Source: Klebsiella variicola | Lineage (GTDB): Bacteria; Pseudomonadota; Gammaproteobacteria; Enterobacterales; Enterobacteriaceae | Length of the DNA: 64,000 bases | NCBI RefSeq assembly: GCF_000828055.2 | Contig: NZ_CP010523.2 | Coordinates: 4,278,001 to 4,342,000, forward strand | Reading direction: 5' to 3' | Part shown: positions 30,020 through 39,651 of the stretch, in pieces | How positions within the stretch are numbered: the stretch's first letter is position 1 | Layout of the letters: the number at the start of each line of letters is the position of its first letter | Translations under genes and position numbers: made by a program | Notes under the pieces: generated by a model | Told to the model about the DNA's origin: nothing | Database searches by the model: none | What the model saw: the letters and a program-made list of their open reading frames with translations, nothing else

Positions 30020-30048
30020 CCTCCGCCCCGAAGCTGCCGGGGCGGAGG
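30020..30048. terminator. Hairpin between the aldolase and amidohydrolase genes
   Basis: A perfect 11-bp stem (30020-30030 with 30038-30048) has a 7-nt loop between convergent genes. No T run is present, so intrinsic termination is only probable. Confidence 0.55.
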
Positions 30049-30058
30049 CGTCAAGGTA

Positions 30059-31927
30059 TCAGAAGGCAAAGCAGGAGCAGCCCAGCACGCCCCAGAAAGC
30101 TTGCTCATCGGAGACCGGAATCGACGACCTGCGCGCAATATCATGTTGGTGGCCGTGAACGCCGCAGCTGCCACAGCACTGGTGCATCTGCACCATGGCG
30201 CCGATTTTAGCCGCCGCCGACGGAGCGGAACGGTAATGGCCCGGGACCTTCACCACCGGTGACCACTCCGGTAGCACCGGAATGGGCGGCGGCGCCAGCG
30301 GCGAAAAGTGACCGGCAGCGTACACCACTTTGCCATCAACCACCGTTAGCACGGACTCAATGCCTTTGATCTCCTCCTCCGCGACGCCGAAGTAGTCTTT
30401 CGACAGCACCACCAGATCGGCAAGCTGACCGGCGGCCAGACGGCCTTTCTTGCCCTGCTCGCTGGAGAACCAGGCGCTGCCCGCCGTCCACAGCTCCAGC
30501 GCGACATCGCGCGGCAGGCGGTTGTCGTCGTCATACATCGCCATCCCGCCAACGGTGCGCCCGGAGACCAGCCAGTACAGCGCAGTCCACGGGTTATAGC
30601 TGGCGACGCGGGTGGCATCGGTGCCCAGCCCCACCGGCACGTCCAGTTCCAGCATTTTCGCTACCGGCGGGGTATGTTTCACCGCCTCTTTACCGTAGCG
30701 ATCGACAAAATATTCGCCCTGGAAGGCCATCCGGTGCTGCACCGCAATACCGCCCCCCAGCGCCTTCACCCGCTCAATGTTACGCTCGGTAATGGTCTCG
30801 GCATGATCGAAGAACCAGTGCAGACCATTAAACGGGATATCGCGGTTCACCTTCTCAAACACGTCCAGCATCCGGCTGATGGACTCGTCGTAGGTGGCAT
30901 GCAGGCGGAACGGCCAGCGATGCTCCACCAGATGGCGCACCACCCGCTCCAGCTCATCCTCCATGCCTTGCGGCAGATCCGGCCGCGGCTGCAGGAAATC
31001 TTCAAAATCCGCCGCCGAGAACACCAGCATCTCGCCGGCGCCGTTGGCGCGATAGAAGTCGGTCCCCTGCCCCGGCTTCAGCATATCGGTCCAGCGTTCG
31101 AAATCCTCCAGCTCCTGCTTCGGCCGCTGGGTAAACAGGTTGTAGGCGATGCGCACGGTCATCTGATCTTTCGCGTGCAGCTGTTCGATAATTTCGTAAT
31201 CTTCCGGATAGTTCTGGAAGCCGCCCCCGGCGTCGATGGCGCTGGTCAGCCCCAGTCGGTTCAGCTCGCGCATAAACTGACGGGTAGAGTTCACCTGCAG
31301 ATCCAGCGGCAGCTTCGGCCCTTTGGCCAGCGTAGCGTAAAGGATCATGGCGTTCGGTTTGGCGATCAGCATCCCGGTCGGGTTGCCGCGGCTATCGCGG
31401 ACGATCTCTCCGCCCACCGGATCCGGCGTCTCTTTGGTATACCCCACGGCTTTCAGCGCCGCGCGGTTCAGCAGCGCGCGATCGTAGAGATGCAGCACAA
31501 ACACCGGCGTATCGGGCGCCGCGTCGTTCAGCTCTTCCAGGGTCGGCATCCGCCGCTCAGCGAACTGAAATTCGCTCCAGCCGCCGACCACCCGCACCCA
31601 CTGCGGAGACGGTGTGCGATCCGCCTGATCCTTAAGCATTCGCAGGGCATCGGCCAGCGAGGGAACGCCCTCCCAGCGGAGCTCAAGGTTGTAGTTCAAC
31701 CCGCCGCGGATCAGGTGCAGGTGAGAATCGTTGAGGCCCGGGATCACCGTATGCCCTTTGAGATCGACGATTTGCGTCCCCTCGGCGGCAAAGCTCATGA
31801 TCCGATCGTGGCTTCCGGTAGCAACAATTTTTCCGTCGGCGATGGCCACGGCTTCCGCCAGGGGATTCGCGCGATCGAGGGTATGAATCTGACCGTGGGT
31901 CAGAATCAGTGTGGCAGTTTGCGACAT
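30059..31927 (-). CDS. Amidohydrolase family 3 protein (YtcJ-like) with Cys/His-rich tail
   Basis: This 622-residue metal-dependent hydrolase has the composite N-terminal beta domain and the amidohydrolase barrel: HLH at 69-71 (NDSHLHL), later His in FRLHAT and FDHAET, and the Asp in GLGTDATRV. YtcJ relatives act on amides or N-acyl compounds; the substrate is unknown. Odd is the last 45 residues, with MHQCCGSCGVHGHQH and a terminal GCSCFAF, which look like a metal-binding tail and are not part of the usual fold. No signal peptide is seen. AAGGAG precedes ATG 31927. It is last in a leftward cluster. Confidence 0.88.
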   Translation of the reverse strand: MSQTATLILTHGQIHTLDRANPLAEAVAIADGKIVATGSHDRIMSFAAEGTQIVDLKGHTVIPGLNDSHLHLIRGGLNYNLELRWEGVPSLADALRMLKDQADRTPSPQWVRVVGGWSEFQFAERRMPTLEELNDAAPDTPVFVLHLYDRALLNRAALKAVGYTKETPDPVGGEIVRDSRGNPTGMLIAKPNAMILYATLAKGPKLPLDLQVNSTRQFMRELNRLGLTSAIDAGGGFQNYPEDYEIIEQLHAKDQMTVRIAYNLFTQRPKQELEDFERWTDMLKPGQGTDFYRANGAGEMLVFSAADFEDFLQPRPDLPQGMEDELERVVRHLVEHRWPFRLHATYDESISRMLDVFEKVNRDIPFNGLHWFFDHAETITERNIERVKALGGGIAVQHRMAFQGEYFVDRYGKEAVKHTPPVAKMLELDVPVGLGTDATRVASYNPWTALYWLVSGRTVGGMAMYDDDNRLPRDVALELWTAGSAWFSSEQGKKGRLAAGQLADLVVLSKDYFGVAEEEIKGIESVLTVVDGKVVYAAGHFSPLAPPPIPVLPEWSPVVKVPGHYRSAPSAAAKIGAMVQMHQCCGSCGVHGHQHDIARRSSIPVSDEQAFWGVLGCSCFAF

Positions 31928-31951
31928 AACGCACTCCTTGAGGAGGCTGAC

Positions 31952-32497
31952 TCAGTTTTTCTTTAACCAGCCAGCAAACAGGCGGGTCACGATGGGCATC
32001 CAGAACCAGACCACCAGCGCAACCACGCAGGCATCATTGATCAGGTGCAGCAGCAGGCTCCCTTTGAGCGACGGCAACAGCATACCGGTGACCGCAGGCA
32101 CCAGGTTGGTGCTGGGAAAAATCACCAGCAGGGTGATCAGAAACTGTTTCCAGCGCCGCGGCTGGCGCACGTTCGCCGTCGGCGGGGTAAACCAGAAGGC
32201 CGGCTCGGTCCGCACCTCCGTCCGATCGCCTTCCGTCAGCAGCGGTGCAATCTCTGCCACCAGCTGCCGACGGGTTTCCGACTGCGTCCAGGCGTAGAGG
32301 TGCTCCAGGGTATCGAAGCGGATTATGACGCTCCACAGATTCTGCCCTGCGGCGGGCCGGATCACATTCGCGCCGAGATGGCCGGGAAACTCGGCCGCAA
32401 TGGGCATAATTTTACCGAGCCACTCCTCGTAGCGCTGGCCGTGTTGCGGATCGAGCAGATGGCTGATGACTAGGGTCACCGATTTTTGCTGCGCCAT
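31952..32497 (-). CDS. ABM-domain (antibiotic biosynthesis monooxygenase-like) membrane protein
   Basis: This 181-residue protein has an N-terminal ABM ferredoxin-like domain (about residues 6-95, with the typical HRLDP/QGQRYEEW-like start and LWSVIIRFDTLEHLYAWTQS) and two C-terminal membrane helices (about 116-136 and 146-170). The domain occurs in small cofactor-free monooxygenases and heme oxygenases, but membrane-anchored forms are of unknown function. AAGGAA precedes the ATG. It starts 24 bases before the amidohydrolase gene, so the two are co-transcribed. Confidence 0.85.
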   Translation of the reverse strand: MAQQKSVTLVISHLLDPQHGQRYEEWLGKIMPIAAEFPGHLGANVIRPAAGQNLWSVIIRFDTLEHLYAWTQSETRRQLVAEIAPLLTEGDRTEVRTEPAFWFTPPTANVRQPRRWKQFLITLLVIFPSTNLVPAVTGMLLPSLKGSLLLHLINDACVVALVVWFWMPIVTRLFAGWLKKN

Positions 32498-32682
32498 AGA
32501 GAGTTCCTTGCTTCAGGGGAATGGCGGGATTGTTCCCGCCATTAGCCACAGATGACCATACACAACATCATTCATGCTACGTCGAGGCGGCAAGCCGGCA
32601 CGTCCCCCTGAGCGGAGATAAGTCAGCGACCGGGGACGGGTAAACGCAGCCGAAGATCAGGCAGCCTGAAGGATGAAGTGAT

Positions 32683-33324
32683 TTACGCTTTACGCTCCGG
32701 CGCGCCATGCACCATGGTATAAGCGTAATCCACGCCCATCCCGTAGGCGCCGCTGTGTTCGCGTACGAGGTCCATCACCGCATCGTAGGTCGCTTTGCGC
32801 GACCAGTCGCGCTGGTACTCCAGCAGCACCTGTTGCCAGGTCACCGGCACCGCCCCCGCCTGCACCATCCGATCAATAGACCGCTCATGGGCGTCGACAG
32901 AGGTGCCGCCGGAGGTATCCGTCACCACATAGACCTCGTAGCCCGCCTCCAGCGCCATCAACGCCGGGAAGGTCAGGCAGACTTCGGTCCACAGGGCGGA
33001 AATCACCAGCTTTTTACGGCCGGTCGCTTTCACCGCCGCCACAAACGCGTCGTCTTCCCAGGAGTTCATTGAGGTACGTTCAATCGGCTTGACGTCAGGA
33101 TGCACGGCCAATAATTCCGGCCAGATATAACCGCTGAAGCTTTTGGTCTCTACGGAGGTATAAATCACCGGCACATTAAAAATTTTGCCCGCTTTCGCCA
33201 GCGCCACGGTGTTATTTTTCAGGGTCTGGCGATCGATATTCGCCACGCCAAATGACATCTGCGGCTGGTGGTCAATAAAGATAAGTGCGGAATTAGTGGG
33301 ATCGAGCAGTTCACGAATAGACAT
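32683..33324 (-). CDS. Isochorismatase-family hydrolase (YcaC-like)
   Basis: This 213-residue cysteine hydrolase resembles E. coli YcaC. The active-site set is Asp18 (FIDHQPQM) and Cys116 (WTEVCLTFPAL), with Arg83 where most isochorismatases have Lys, as YcaC also has. The natural substrate of the family branch is unknown; amide or N-carbamoyl hydrolysis is likely. AAGAAGG precedes ATG 33324. It is first of a three-gene leftward cluster, with 185 bases to the next gene, and divergent from a LysR regulator that probably controls it. Confidence 0.88.
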   Translation of the reverse strand: MSIRELLDPTNSALIFIDHQPQMSFGVANIDRQTLKNNTVALAKAGKIFNVPVIYTSVETKSFSGYIWPELLAVHPDVKPIERTSMNSWEDDAFVAAVKATGRKKLVISALWTEVCLTFPALMALEAGYEVYVVTDTSGGTSVDAHERSIDRMVQAGAVPVTWQQVLLEYQRDWSRKATYDAVMDLVREHSGAYGMGVDYAYTMVHGAPERKA

Positions 33325-33543
33325 TAAATACCTTCTTAATCAATTAGTTAAAAAGATGACATGATGGTTAATGCGTCGTGTGGATCCTGACTGATAAAGC
33401 ATGGTGAGTATAGCCAGTTATTTCTAACAAGTTATTAAAGTTTTTTTGTGGTTTATTTTTTGCCCGTAGCAAGGATTTGCTCGCATCCGCATTAATCAAA
33501 TTTTTACGCCAAACTGTTCTGATTTATTCACTGGCATTGATTA

Positions 33544-33559
33544 TTGTGCTTAGGTACAA
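33544..33559. promoter_or_regulatory. Possible LysR-type operator before the LysR gene
   Basis: TTGTGC and GTACAA form an imperfect inverted repeat around TTAG, containing a T-N11-A pattern, 17 bases before the regulator start. In this 252-base divergent region (33325-33576) it is the clearest dyad; autoregulation is inferred. Confidence 0.35.
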
Positions 33560-33576
33560 CAAGGGAAAATAAATTA

Positions 33577-34494
33577 ATGGATAGCTCCCCCATGCGTGTG
33601 AATTTTGATGTACTCATGATCCTTGATGCCCTGGACAGACACGGGTCCTTCGCCACCGCCGCGGAGTCGCTGTATAAAACCCCCGCCGCCCTGAGCTATA
33701 TGATCCAGAAGCTGGAGAGCGATCTGGATATTGTGCTGTTGGATCGCTCTGGCCACCGGGCGAAGTTTACCGATACCGGTAGGCTGATGCTGGAGAAGGG
33801 ACGGCAGCTGTTGAGCGCCGCCAGAGATCTGGAAAAGCAGGCGCAGCAGCTGAGCGCGGGCTGGGAGCGAGAGCTGGCGATCGCTCTCGATGCTTCGTTT
33901 CCCTTTTCTGCCCTGCTACCGCTGATCGCCGAATTTTATGCGCAAAACCCGCAGACGCGGCTGAACTTCAGTCATCACACCCTCGCCGGTTCGTGGGAAG
34001 AGCTGACCCACCATGGCGCGGATATTATCCTCGGCGCCATCAATGAACCCCCGACCTCTGCAGAGTGGTCATGGCAAACCCTCGGCGCACTGGATAATAT
34101 TTTCGTGGTTGCCCCCGCCCACCCGCTGGCTCAGGCGAAGGAGCCACTGACCAATAAACAGCTCAGCCAACATCGGGCCATCGTGATCCGCGACAGCGCC
34201 CGTTATTGCCATCCGCTAAACAGCAATCTCCTCGACGAGCAGCCGCAAATCGGCGTCGATGATTTCGCCAGTAAAGTCGAACTGCTGTGCGCCGGGTTGG
34301 GCTGCGGCTTTCTGCCGCGCCATATCGCTCGCCCATGGCTGGAAAAAGGCAGTCTGGTGGAGAAAAGCGTCGCCTGCTGGCGGGAAAAAGATATCACCTA
34401 CATGGCCTGGCGCAGCGGGAATGACGGGCTGGCTCAGCGCTGGTGGCGGGAGGCGCTCCTCCGCGGCGACCTGCTGAGCCAGCTCTACCGTTAA
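33577..34494 (+). CDS. LysR-family transcriptional regulator (YhaJ-like)
   Basis: This 305-residue regulator has a LysR winged helix at residues about 6-65 ([34 protein letters not shown]) and a periplasmic-binding-like effector domain. Its features [16 protein letters not shown] and SALSY-like recognition helix are of the YhaJ/DsdC-like branch. ATG 33577 has AAGGGA about ten bases upstream; an earlier in-frame ATG lacks one. It is divergent from the YcaC-like cluster, which it probably regulates. Its TAA shares four bases with the malZ stop on the other strand. Confidence 0.9.
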   Translation: MDSSPMRVNFDVLMILDALDRHGSFATAAESLYKTPAALSYMIQKLESDLDIVLLDRSGHRAKFTDTGRLMLEKGRQLLSAARDLEKQAQQLSAGWERELAIALDASFPFSALLPLIAEFYAQNPQTRLNFSHHTLAGSWEELTHHGADIILGAINEPPTSAEWSWQTLGALDNIFVVAPAHPLAQAKEPLTNKQLSQHRAIVIRDSARYCHPLNSNLLDEQPQIGVDDFASKVELLCAGLGCGFLPRHIARPWLEKGSLVEKSVACWREKDITYMAWRSGNDGLAQRWWREALLRGDLLSQLYR

Positions 34495-36308
34495 CGGCCG
34501 GACCAGACGCTGGCGGAGATGGCCGGGAGGGTCAGCACCCCGTCCTGAAAGGCGCCGGCGCCTTCCAGCAGCGTCCACCCGGCCACGTTCAGCAGCGGCG
34601 AATCCTCGATAACCACCTCGCAGGCTTCCCCGCGGTTAATCGCCACCAGCACGCGCTGCTGTTTGTAGACCCGGACAAACACCACCACGTTATCCTCGGC
34701 GTAAATCACCTGACAGCCGCCGTAGCGCAGCGCCTGCTGGGCCTTACGCAGTTTCGCCATCCGCTGATACAGCGCCAGCAACTGGGTATCCTGCAGCGCC
34801 GGATCCCACGGGAACGGTTTGCGGCAGAACGGATCGTTGTTGCCATCCACGCCCACCTCGTCGCCGTAGTAGATGCACGGTACGCCCGGCCAGCTAAACA
34901 GCCACACCACCGCCAGCGGCAGGCGCGCTACGTCTTTACCAAGGAGAGATTTAAAGCGCGCCGTATCATGGCTGTCGAGCTGGTTGAACATCCTCAGCTG
35001 CTGCTGATGCGACAGCCCGGCGCGATAATTATCCATCCACGCCATGCAGGTCTGGGCGTCTATCTTCTGCGGATCGTAAGAGATATCGGTATTGGCGAGG
35101 AATCCCCAGATCGGGAAGGTAAAGCCGCGATAGTTCATCGCCGCATCTTCGGCATCCGCCTGCAGCCATTGTCGCGCATCGCCAAAATGTTCGCCAAAGA
35201 CAAAGGCTTCCGGCTGCGTTTGTTTTGCCGCCTGAGTGATGCCGGCGATATGCTGCAGGTTATTCCGCGCCCCGCCGCCTTCGCCCAGCATATGCACCAC
35301 GTCCAGACGCCAGCCGTCCATGCTCCACGGCGCTTTCAGCCAGTGGCGTACGATACTGTCCTCGCCGGCATAGATCTCGTTGACCAGGCTGGTCGAGCGA
35401 TAGTCGAGCTTCGGCAGACTGGCATAGCCCAGCCAGTTGTGCGCCTGCCCCTCCTCTGAGAAGGTAAACCAGTCGCGCCACGGAGAATCCGGGTAATGGC
35501 CGGCGCCGCCGCTGCCCTGCTGGTGTCGGTCGAACCAGGGATGGGAATCGCCGGTATGGTTGAACACCCCGTCGAGGATCATACGCATCCCCGCCCGCTG
35601 CGTATTATGGCGCAGCCGGAGCAGCGCCGCGTCGCCGCCAAACTGCGGATCGACGCGCCGATAATCCTCGGTATCGTATTTATGCACGCTGGGGGCGGCG
35701 AAAACCGGGTTCAGATAGAGGGCGGTGACGCCGAGTTGCTTCAGGTAGGGAAGTTTTTCGCTGATGCCGTCGAGATCGCCGCCGTAGAACGTCGACCCGC
35801 CCGCCTCACCGGTTAGCGGTTCGTCCCATGCCTTGCGCACAATCTCCCGTCCCGCCGCGTGATGGTAATAGACCGCATCCTGGTCGGCGTCACGCGCGGC
35901 GCTGCGGGCAAAGCGATCGGGGAAAATCTGATAGAACACCTGATCGGCCACCCACTGCGGGCCGGCGTCCGGCAGGTCAATGGCAAACTGTTCCAGCCTG
36001 GCCGGCGGGAAACGGGTGAAACCTTGTGGCGTAAACCAGCGCTGATGGTCGGCCCACAGCAGCTTAAAGCTGTAGCGGCGGCGCGGCTGGCCGCTGGCGA
36101 GAGAGATTTCACCGCGCCATGCCACCACGCCTGGCTGCGGCGCCTGACGGAGCCGCTGCATCGGCAGCGACAGCTCTTCGTTATCCTCTTCCGCGCGCAG
36201 CGTGATCCGCTGCGGCAGCGACTCACCGCTTAACCACAGGGTAATAAACAGTCGGTCCTGTTGCACCTTGATAAAGGGTGCAACCGGAAGGTGCCATGCC
36301 TTCAACAT
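34491..36308 (-). CDS. malZ: Maltodextrin glucosidase
   Basis: MalZ removes glucose from the reducing end of maltodextrins in the cytosol. The 605-residue GH13 enzyme has a beta-rich N-terminal domain, then catalytic regions [19 protein letters not shown] with the nucleophile Asp, FGEHFGDA with the acid Glu, and [14 protein letters not shown] precedes ATG 36308. MalT-box-like repeats upstream fit maltose regulation known for E. coli. Its stop overlaps the LysR stop tail to tail. Confidence 0.96.
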   Translation of the reverse strand: MLKAWHLPVAPFIKVQQDRLFITLWLSGESLPQRITLRAEEDNEELSLPMQRLRQAPQPGVVAWRGEISLASGQPRRRYSFKLLWADHQRWFTPQGFTRFPPARLEQFAIDLPDAGPQWVADQVFYQIFPDRFARSAARDADQDAVYYHHAAGREIVRKAWDEPLTGEAGGSTFYGGDLDGISEKLPYLKQLGVTALYLNPVFAAPSVHKYDTEDYRRVDPQFGGDAALLRLRHNTQRAGMRMILDGVFNHTGDSHPWFDRHQQGSGGAGHYPDSPWRDWFTFSEEGQAHNWLGYASLPKLDYRSTSLVNEIYAGEDSIVRHWLKAPWSMDGWRLDVVHMLGEGGGARNNLQHIAGITQAAKQTQPEAFVFGEHFGDARQWLQADAEDAAMNYRGFTFPIWGFLANTDISYDPQKIDAQTCMAWMDNYRAGLSHQQQLRMFNQLDSHDTARFKSLLGKDVARLPLAVVWLFSWPGVPCIYYGDEVGVDGNNDPFCRKPFPWDPALQDTQLLALYQRMAKLRKAQQALRYGGCQVIYAEDNVVVFVRVYKQQRVLVAINRGEACEVVIEDSPLLNVAGWTLLEGAGAFQDGVLTLPAISASVWSGR

Positions 36309-36365
36309 CGTGAATCCTCATTGTGCAGAATGGGCACACCTTGCCATAGCCGTCAGGCGCAGAAC

Positions 36366-36409
36366 TCATCATCACAGGATTTTTTGGGGGAGGATAACGG
36401 GGGAGGACG
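36366..36409 (-). promoter_or_regulatory. MalT-box-like sites upstream of malZ
   Basis: Two direct copies of GGGGAGGA (at 36387-36394 and 36400-36407) contain the MalT core GGA(T/G)GA, and a weaker opposite-strand copy, TGATGATGAG, lies at 36366-36375. This last lies about 17 bp before a TATGGC -10 (36343-36348 on the plus strand), the position of a MalT activator site. Confidence 0.5.
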
Positions 36410-36421
36410 CGGGACTGCAAG

Positions 36422-36453
36422 CCGCCCCGGTCGCGTGATGCTGACCGGGGCGG
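36422..36453 (-). terminator. Hairpin after proY
   Basis: An 11-bp perfect stem (36422-36432 with 36443-36453) lies just after the proY stop. It lacks a T run, so it may be a 3'-end stabiliser rather than a full terminator. Confidence 0.5.
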
Positions 36454-36458
36454 TGCAT

Positions 36459-37832
36459 TTACTGTGCCTGCGCCAGGCGGCGATCGCGACGGGTCTTAAA
36501 GACCCAGCCCAGCAGCAGCAGGCCGATCCACGCCATACCGACATACAGCGAGATACGGGTATCCGGATGATAGCCGATCAGGGCGATAATAAAGGCCAGG
36601 AACACCAGGCCGACTACCGTGGTCACCACTCCGCCGGGCACTTTGAATTTCAGCGCCTTGACCTCTTCGGGCGACAGACGGCGGCGGAAGGCAATCTGTG
36701 ACAACAGGATCATAATCCACACCCACACCGTGGCGAAGGTGGCCAGGGAGGCGATCACCAGGAAGACGTTTTCCGGCATGATGTAATTGAGATACACCGC
36801 AAACAACAGCGCAATAGTCATCACTATCACCGTCACCCACGGAATACCGCGGCGCGACGTTTTAGCGAACACCTTCGGCGCGCTGCCCTGCTCAGCCATA
36901 CCGTGCAGCATACGGCCCACGCCGAACACGTCGGAGTTAATCGCCGACAGGGAGGCTGTCAGGACCACGAAGTTAAGAATACTGGCCGCGAAGGTAATGC
37001 CCAGATGCTGGAAGGTCAGGACAAAGGGGCTGCCGTCGGTTCCCACCTGATTCCACGGATAGATGGACATAATGACGAACAGTGTGCCGACGTAGAACAC
37101 CAGAATACGCATCGGCACCGAGTTGATCGCGCGCGGAATGGATTTCTCCGGGTCTTTCGCCTCACCGGCGGTAATACCGATGATTTCGATGCCGCCGTAG
37201 GCGAACATCACCATCTGCAGCGACATCACCATCCCCAGCCAGCCGTTGCTGAAGAAGCCGCCGTTGCTCCACAGGTTATGAATGCCGGTCGGCTGGCCGC
37301 CGTTGCCGATCCCCCAGATAATAATGCCGAACCCGGCGAGGATCATGATGATAATGGTGGCCACTTTGAAGAACGAGAACCAGAACTCCAGCTCACCAAA
37401 CACCTTGACGCTCATCAGGTTGACGGCGCAGATGATCAGTACCACGCTGAGCACCCAGATCCAGTGCGGCACCGTCGGGAACCAGACGCCCATGTAGATA
37501 CCGAAGGCGGTGACGTCGGCGATGGCGACGATCAGGATTTCGAAGCAGTAGGTCCAGCCGGTGATATAGCCCGCCAGTCCGCCGAGGTTTTCCTGGGCAT
37601 AGCGGGAAAATGAGCTGGCGGCAGGGTTATGCACCGACATCTCACCGAGCGCCCGCATAATGATATATGCCGCGACGCCACCGATAATGTAGGCCAACAG
37701 CACGCTGGGTCCGGCCATCTTAATGGCGTCGGCTGAGCCGTAAAAAAGCCCGGTGCCGATGGCGGAACCCAGGGCCATAAAGCGGATATGCCGGGTGCTT
37801 AGCCCGCGCTTAAGCTTGTTACTACTTTCCAT
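36459..37832 (-). CDS. proY: Amino-acid permease ProY
   Basis: ProY is an APC-superfamily amino-acid permease, 457 residues with about twelve membrane helices and the consensus start [27 protein letters not shown]. In Salmonella it behaves as a cryptic proline transporter, and histidine transport has been suggested in other bacteria. No good Shine-Dalgarno is visible before ATG 37832. It lies 86 bases after brnQ, beyond a strong terminator, so its expression needs read-through or a separate promoter. Confidence 0.95.
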   Translation of the reverse strand: MESSNKLKRGLSTRHIRFMALGSAIGTGLFYGSADAIKMAGPSVLLAYIIGGVAAYIIMRALGEMSVHNPAASSFSRYAQENLGGLAGYITGWTYCFEILIVAIADVTAFGIYMGVWFPTVPHWIWVLSVVLIICAVNLMSVKVFGELEFWFSFFKVATIIIMILAGFGIIIWGIGNGGQPTGIHNLWSNGGFFSNGWLGMVMSLQMVMFAYGGIEIIGITAGEAKDPEKSIPRAINSVPMRILVFYVGTLFVIMSIYPWNQVGTDGSPFVLTFQHLGITFAASILNFVVLTASLSAINSDVFGVGRMLHGMAEQGSAPKVFAKTSRRGIPWVTVIVMTIALLFAVYLNYIMPENVFLVIASLATFATVWVWIMILLSQIAFRRRLSPEEVKALKFKVPGGVVTTVVGLVFLAFIIALIGYHPDTRISLYVGMAWIGLLLLGWVFKTRRDRRLAQAQ

Positions 37833-37896
37833 CGTGGTTTTTCAATGCCGTTTAACACAAAAAATAAAAAACCACGGAACCCGAAGTCCCGTGGTT
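37833..37896 (-). promoter_or_regulatory. brnQ terminator with alternative pairing across the proY start
   Basis: Reading leftward, CCACGG and CCGTGG form the brnQ terminator stem (37889-37895 with 37871-37877), followed by T runs (37860-37870 on the plus strand as A). The descending arm CGTGGTTTTT can instead pair perfectly over 10 bp with AAAAACCACG (37833-37842), which directly abuts the proY ATG. Confidence 0.7.
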
Positions 37897-37918
37897 AAAC
37901 GCTTTTCCTTAACGCCTG

Positions 37919-39238
37919 TTAATGGGCGCTGGAGGTCACCTGGCGTCCGGCTGCGCGATCCCAGATCACCGCGAGGAACACCATCACGGCGGTGGGCATC
38001 AGCCAGGCCAGGCCCTGCTCCGCCAGCGGCAGACGCGCGGTCCAGGCCGGCAGAATCGCGGCAAACGCCGATGACTTAATCCCGTCAATGATACCAAACA
38101 TCAGACTGATAAACATGGCCGGCGCGATAACGCGGGACGAATTATGCCACCAACTGCGGGTAAAGCTTAATACAACCAGTGCGATACACGGCGGATAGAT
38201 AGCGGTCAGCACCGGAATTGACACCTGAATCAGATGGCTCAGCCCCAGATTGGAGACCGCCATCGAGAACAGGCCAAGGATAAAGACCAGCGTGCGATAG
38301 GAGAACGGCAGATACTGGGCAAAGAACTCGGCGCAGGCGCAGGTCAGGCCCACCGCCGTCACCAGACAAGCGATGAAGATCAGCGCCGCCAGCAGGAAGC
38401 TGCCCGCCCCGCCGAAGGTGTGCTGCACGTAGGAGTGCAGAATGGCCGCGCCGTTGGCGGACTGGTCCACGAGAGTGGCGCTGTCAGAACCCAGACGGAA
38501 CAACGCCAGGTACAGCAGCGTCAGGCCAACGCCTGCCATCAGGCCAGCCCAGACGGTGTAGCGGGTCAACAGACGCGCTTCGCTGACGCCGCGGGAGCGT
38601 GCCGCATTGACAATCACGATCCCGAACACCATCGCCCCGAGGGTATCCATGGTCAGGTAGCCGTTGACGAAGCCATTGGAGAATGGCGCCGTACGATACG
38701 CTTCCAGCGCGTCGCTGATCGGGCCCGCTGGCCAGATGATGGCCGCGACCGCCAGCACAATCAGGGCGATAATTTTCAGCGGCGCAAGGAAGTTGCCCAC
38801 GGTGTCCAGCAGTTTGCCCGGATAGAGGGAGACCAGAATCACCAGCGCGAAATAGATAACGCTGTAGATCAGCAGCGGCAGCGGGCCGTCGCCGGTCAGC
38901 GGCGCAATACCGACCTCAAAGGAGACGGTCGCGGTGCGCGGGGTCGCGAACAGCGGTCCCACCGCGAGATAACACACCACCGCCAGCAGGATACCCGCCA
39001 CTTTACCAATCGGGGTGCTCAGGCTTTCAACGCCGCCGCCGACTTTCGCCAGCGCCACCACCGTCAGCACCGGCAGACCCACCGCAGTGATCAGGAAGCC
39101 GATCGCCGCTGTCCAGACGTGCTCGCCCGCCTGTAAGCCAACCATCGGAGGGAAAATTATGTTGCCTGCGCCAACAAACAACGCGAAGGTCATAAAGCCC
39201 AACGCTATGATGTCGCGAGATTTTAACTGATGGGTCAT
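37919..39238 (-). CDS. brnQ: Branched-chain amino-acid transporter BrnQ
   Basis: BrnQ is the LIV-II sodium/proton-coupled carrier for leucine, isoleucine and valine. The 439-residue protein with about twelve helices begins [31 protein letters not shown] as in E. coli. ATG 39238 is used although the frame is open for 56 more codons upstream, because that extension has no membrane or signal character and no family support. The Shine-Dalgarno is weak. A strong terminator follows. Confidence 0.96.
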   Translation of the reverse strand: MTHQLKSRDIIALGFMTFALFVGAGNIIFPPMVGLQAGEHVWTAAIGFLITAVGLPVLTVVALAKVGGGVESLSTPIGKVAGILLAVVCYLAVGPLFATPRTATVSFEVGIAPLTGDGPLPLLIYSVIYFALVILVSLYPGKLLDTVGNFLAPLKIIALIVLAVAAIIWPAGPISDALEAYRTAPFSNGFVNGYLTMDTLGAMVFGIVIVNAARSRGVSEARLLTRYTVWAGLMAGVGLTLLYLALFRLGSDSATLVDQSANGAAILHSYVQHTFGGAGSFLLAALIFIACLVTAVGLTCACAEFFAQYLPFSYRTLVFILGLFSMAVSNLGLSHLIQVSIPVLTAIYPPCIALVVLSFTRSWWHNSSRVIAPAMFISLMFGIIDGIKSSAFAAILPAWTARLPLAEQGLAWLMPTAVMVFLAVIWDRAAGRQVTSSAH

Positions 39239-39651
39239 AAATTCATTACTGCCTGTGGATGTGGTGTTGTAAAAAATGGAAAAATACCGCGCTCCCCTCT
39301 CAGGGACGATACAGCGGCCATTGCCGGTAAACTCAGCGAGATATGCTCCCGAAGCGGCGTGGGAAAGAATTGTTTTTGGTATTACCACGCAAAAGCAGTC
39401 TGTCATCGACTGCGCAGGCGCAATTTAAACGCTTATAACGTTTTAAAGCAAGGCACGATCGCAAAAGCAGATGATTATGCTGGTTATCAGTTCCACACCA
39501 GAATCATTTACCATATTGATGGAAAACCCGTGGCTTATCATGCGAACAAAAAAGCAGCACGCGTTCATTAAATAGGCGAGGAAAAAAGGGATGCCAACGA
39601 AAATGACCAGCCGGGGCTGGTCATTGGCAAGATAAGCTGACAGCACGCCGA
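39239..39651. other. Long intergenic region between brnQ and phoR
   Basis: This 413-base region has no established gene. It must contain the brnQ promoter (leftward), which I cannot place firmly. Rightward, codons from about 39350 to 39571 read as a 74-residue basic peptide that starts with GTG (weak ribosome site) and ends YHANKKAARVH; this is not trusted as a gene but is noted. A TGACCAGCC/GGCTGGTCA hairpin at 39605-39624 with TTTT on the leftward side can act as a weak phoR terminator. Confidence 0.5.

Noticed and set aside
30674-31966. 430-codon rightward frame opposite the amidohydrolase gene
   Set aside because: No recognisable fold, and the leftward amidohydrolase has all active-site motifs. 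The same judgement applies to long frames at 34443-35459 (opposite malZ) and 60751-61980 (opposite sbmA).
24857-34490. Genomic island or prophage
   Set aside because: No integrase, transposase, tRNA or flanking direct repeat is visible, and the three parts look like separately acquired or lineage-specific cassettes.
39239-39406. 56-codon N-terminal extension of BrnQ
   Set aside because: The frame is open but the extension resembles no signal or membrane segment, and the E. coli protein begins at the ATG used.
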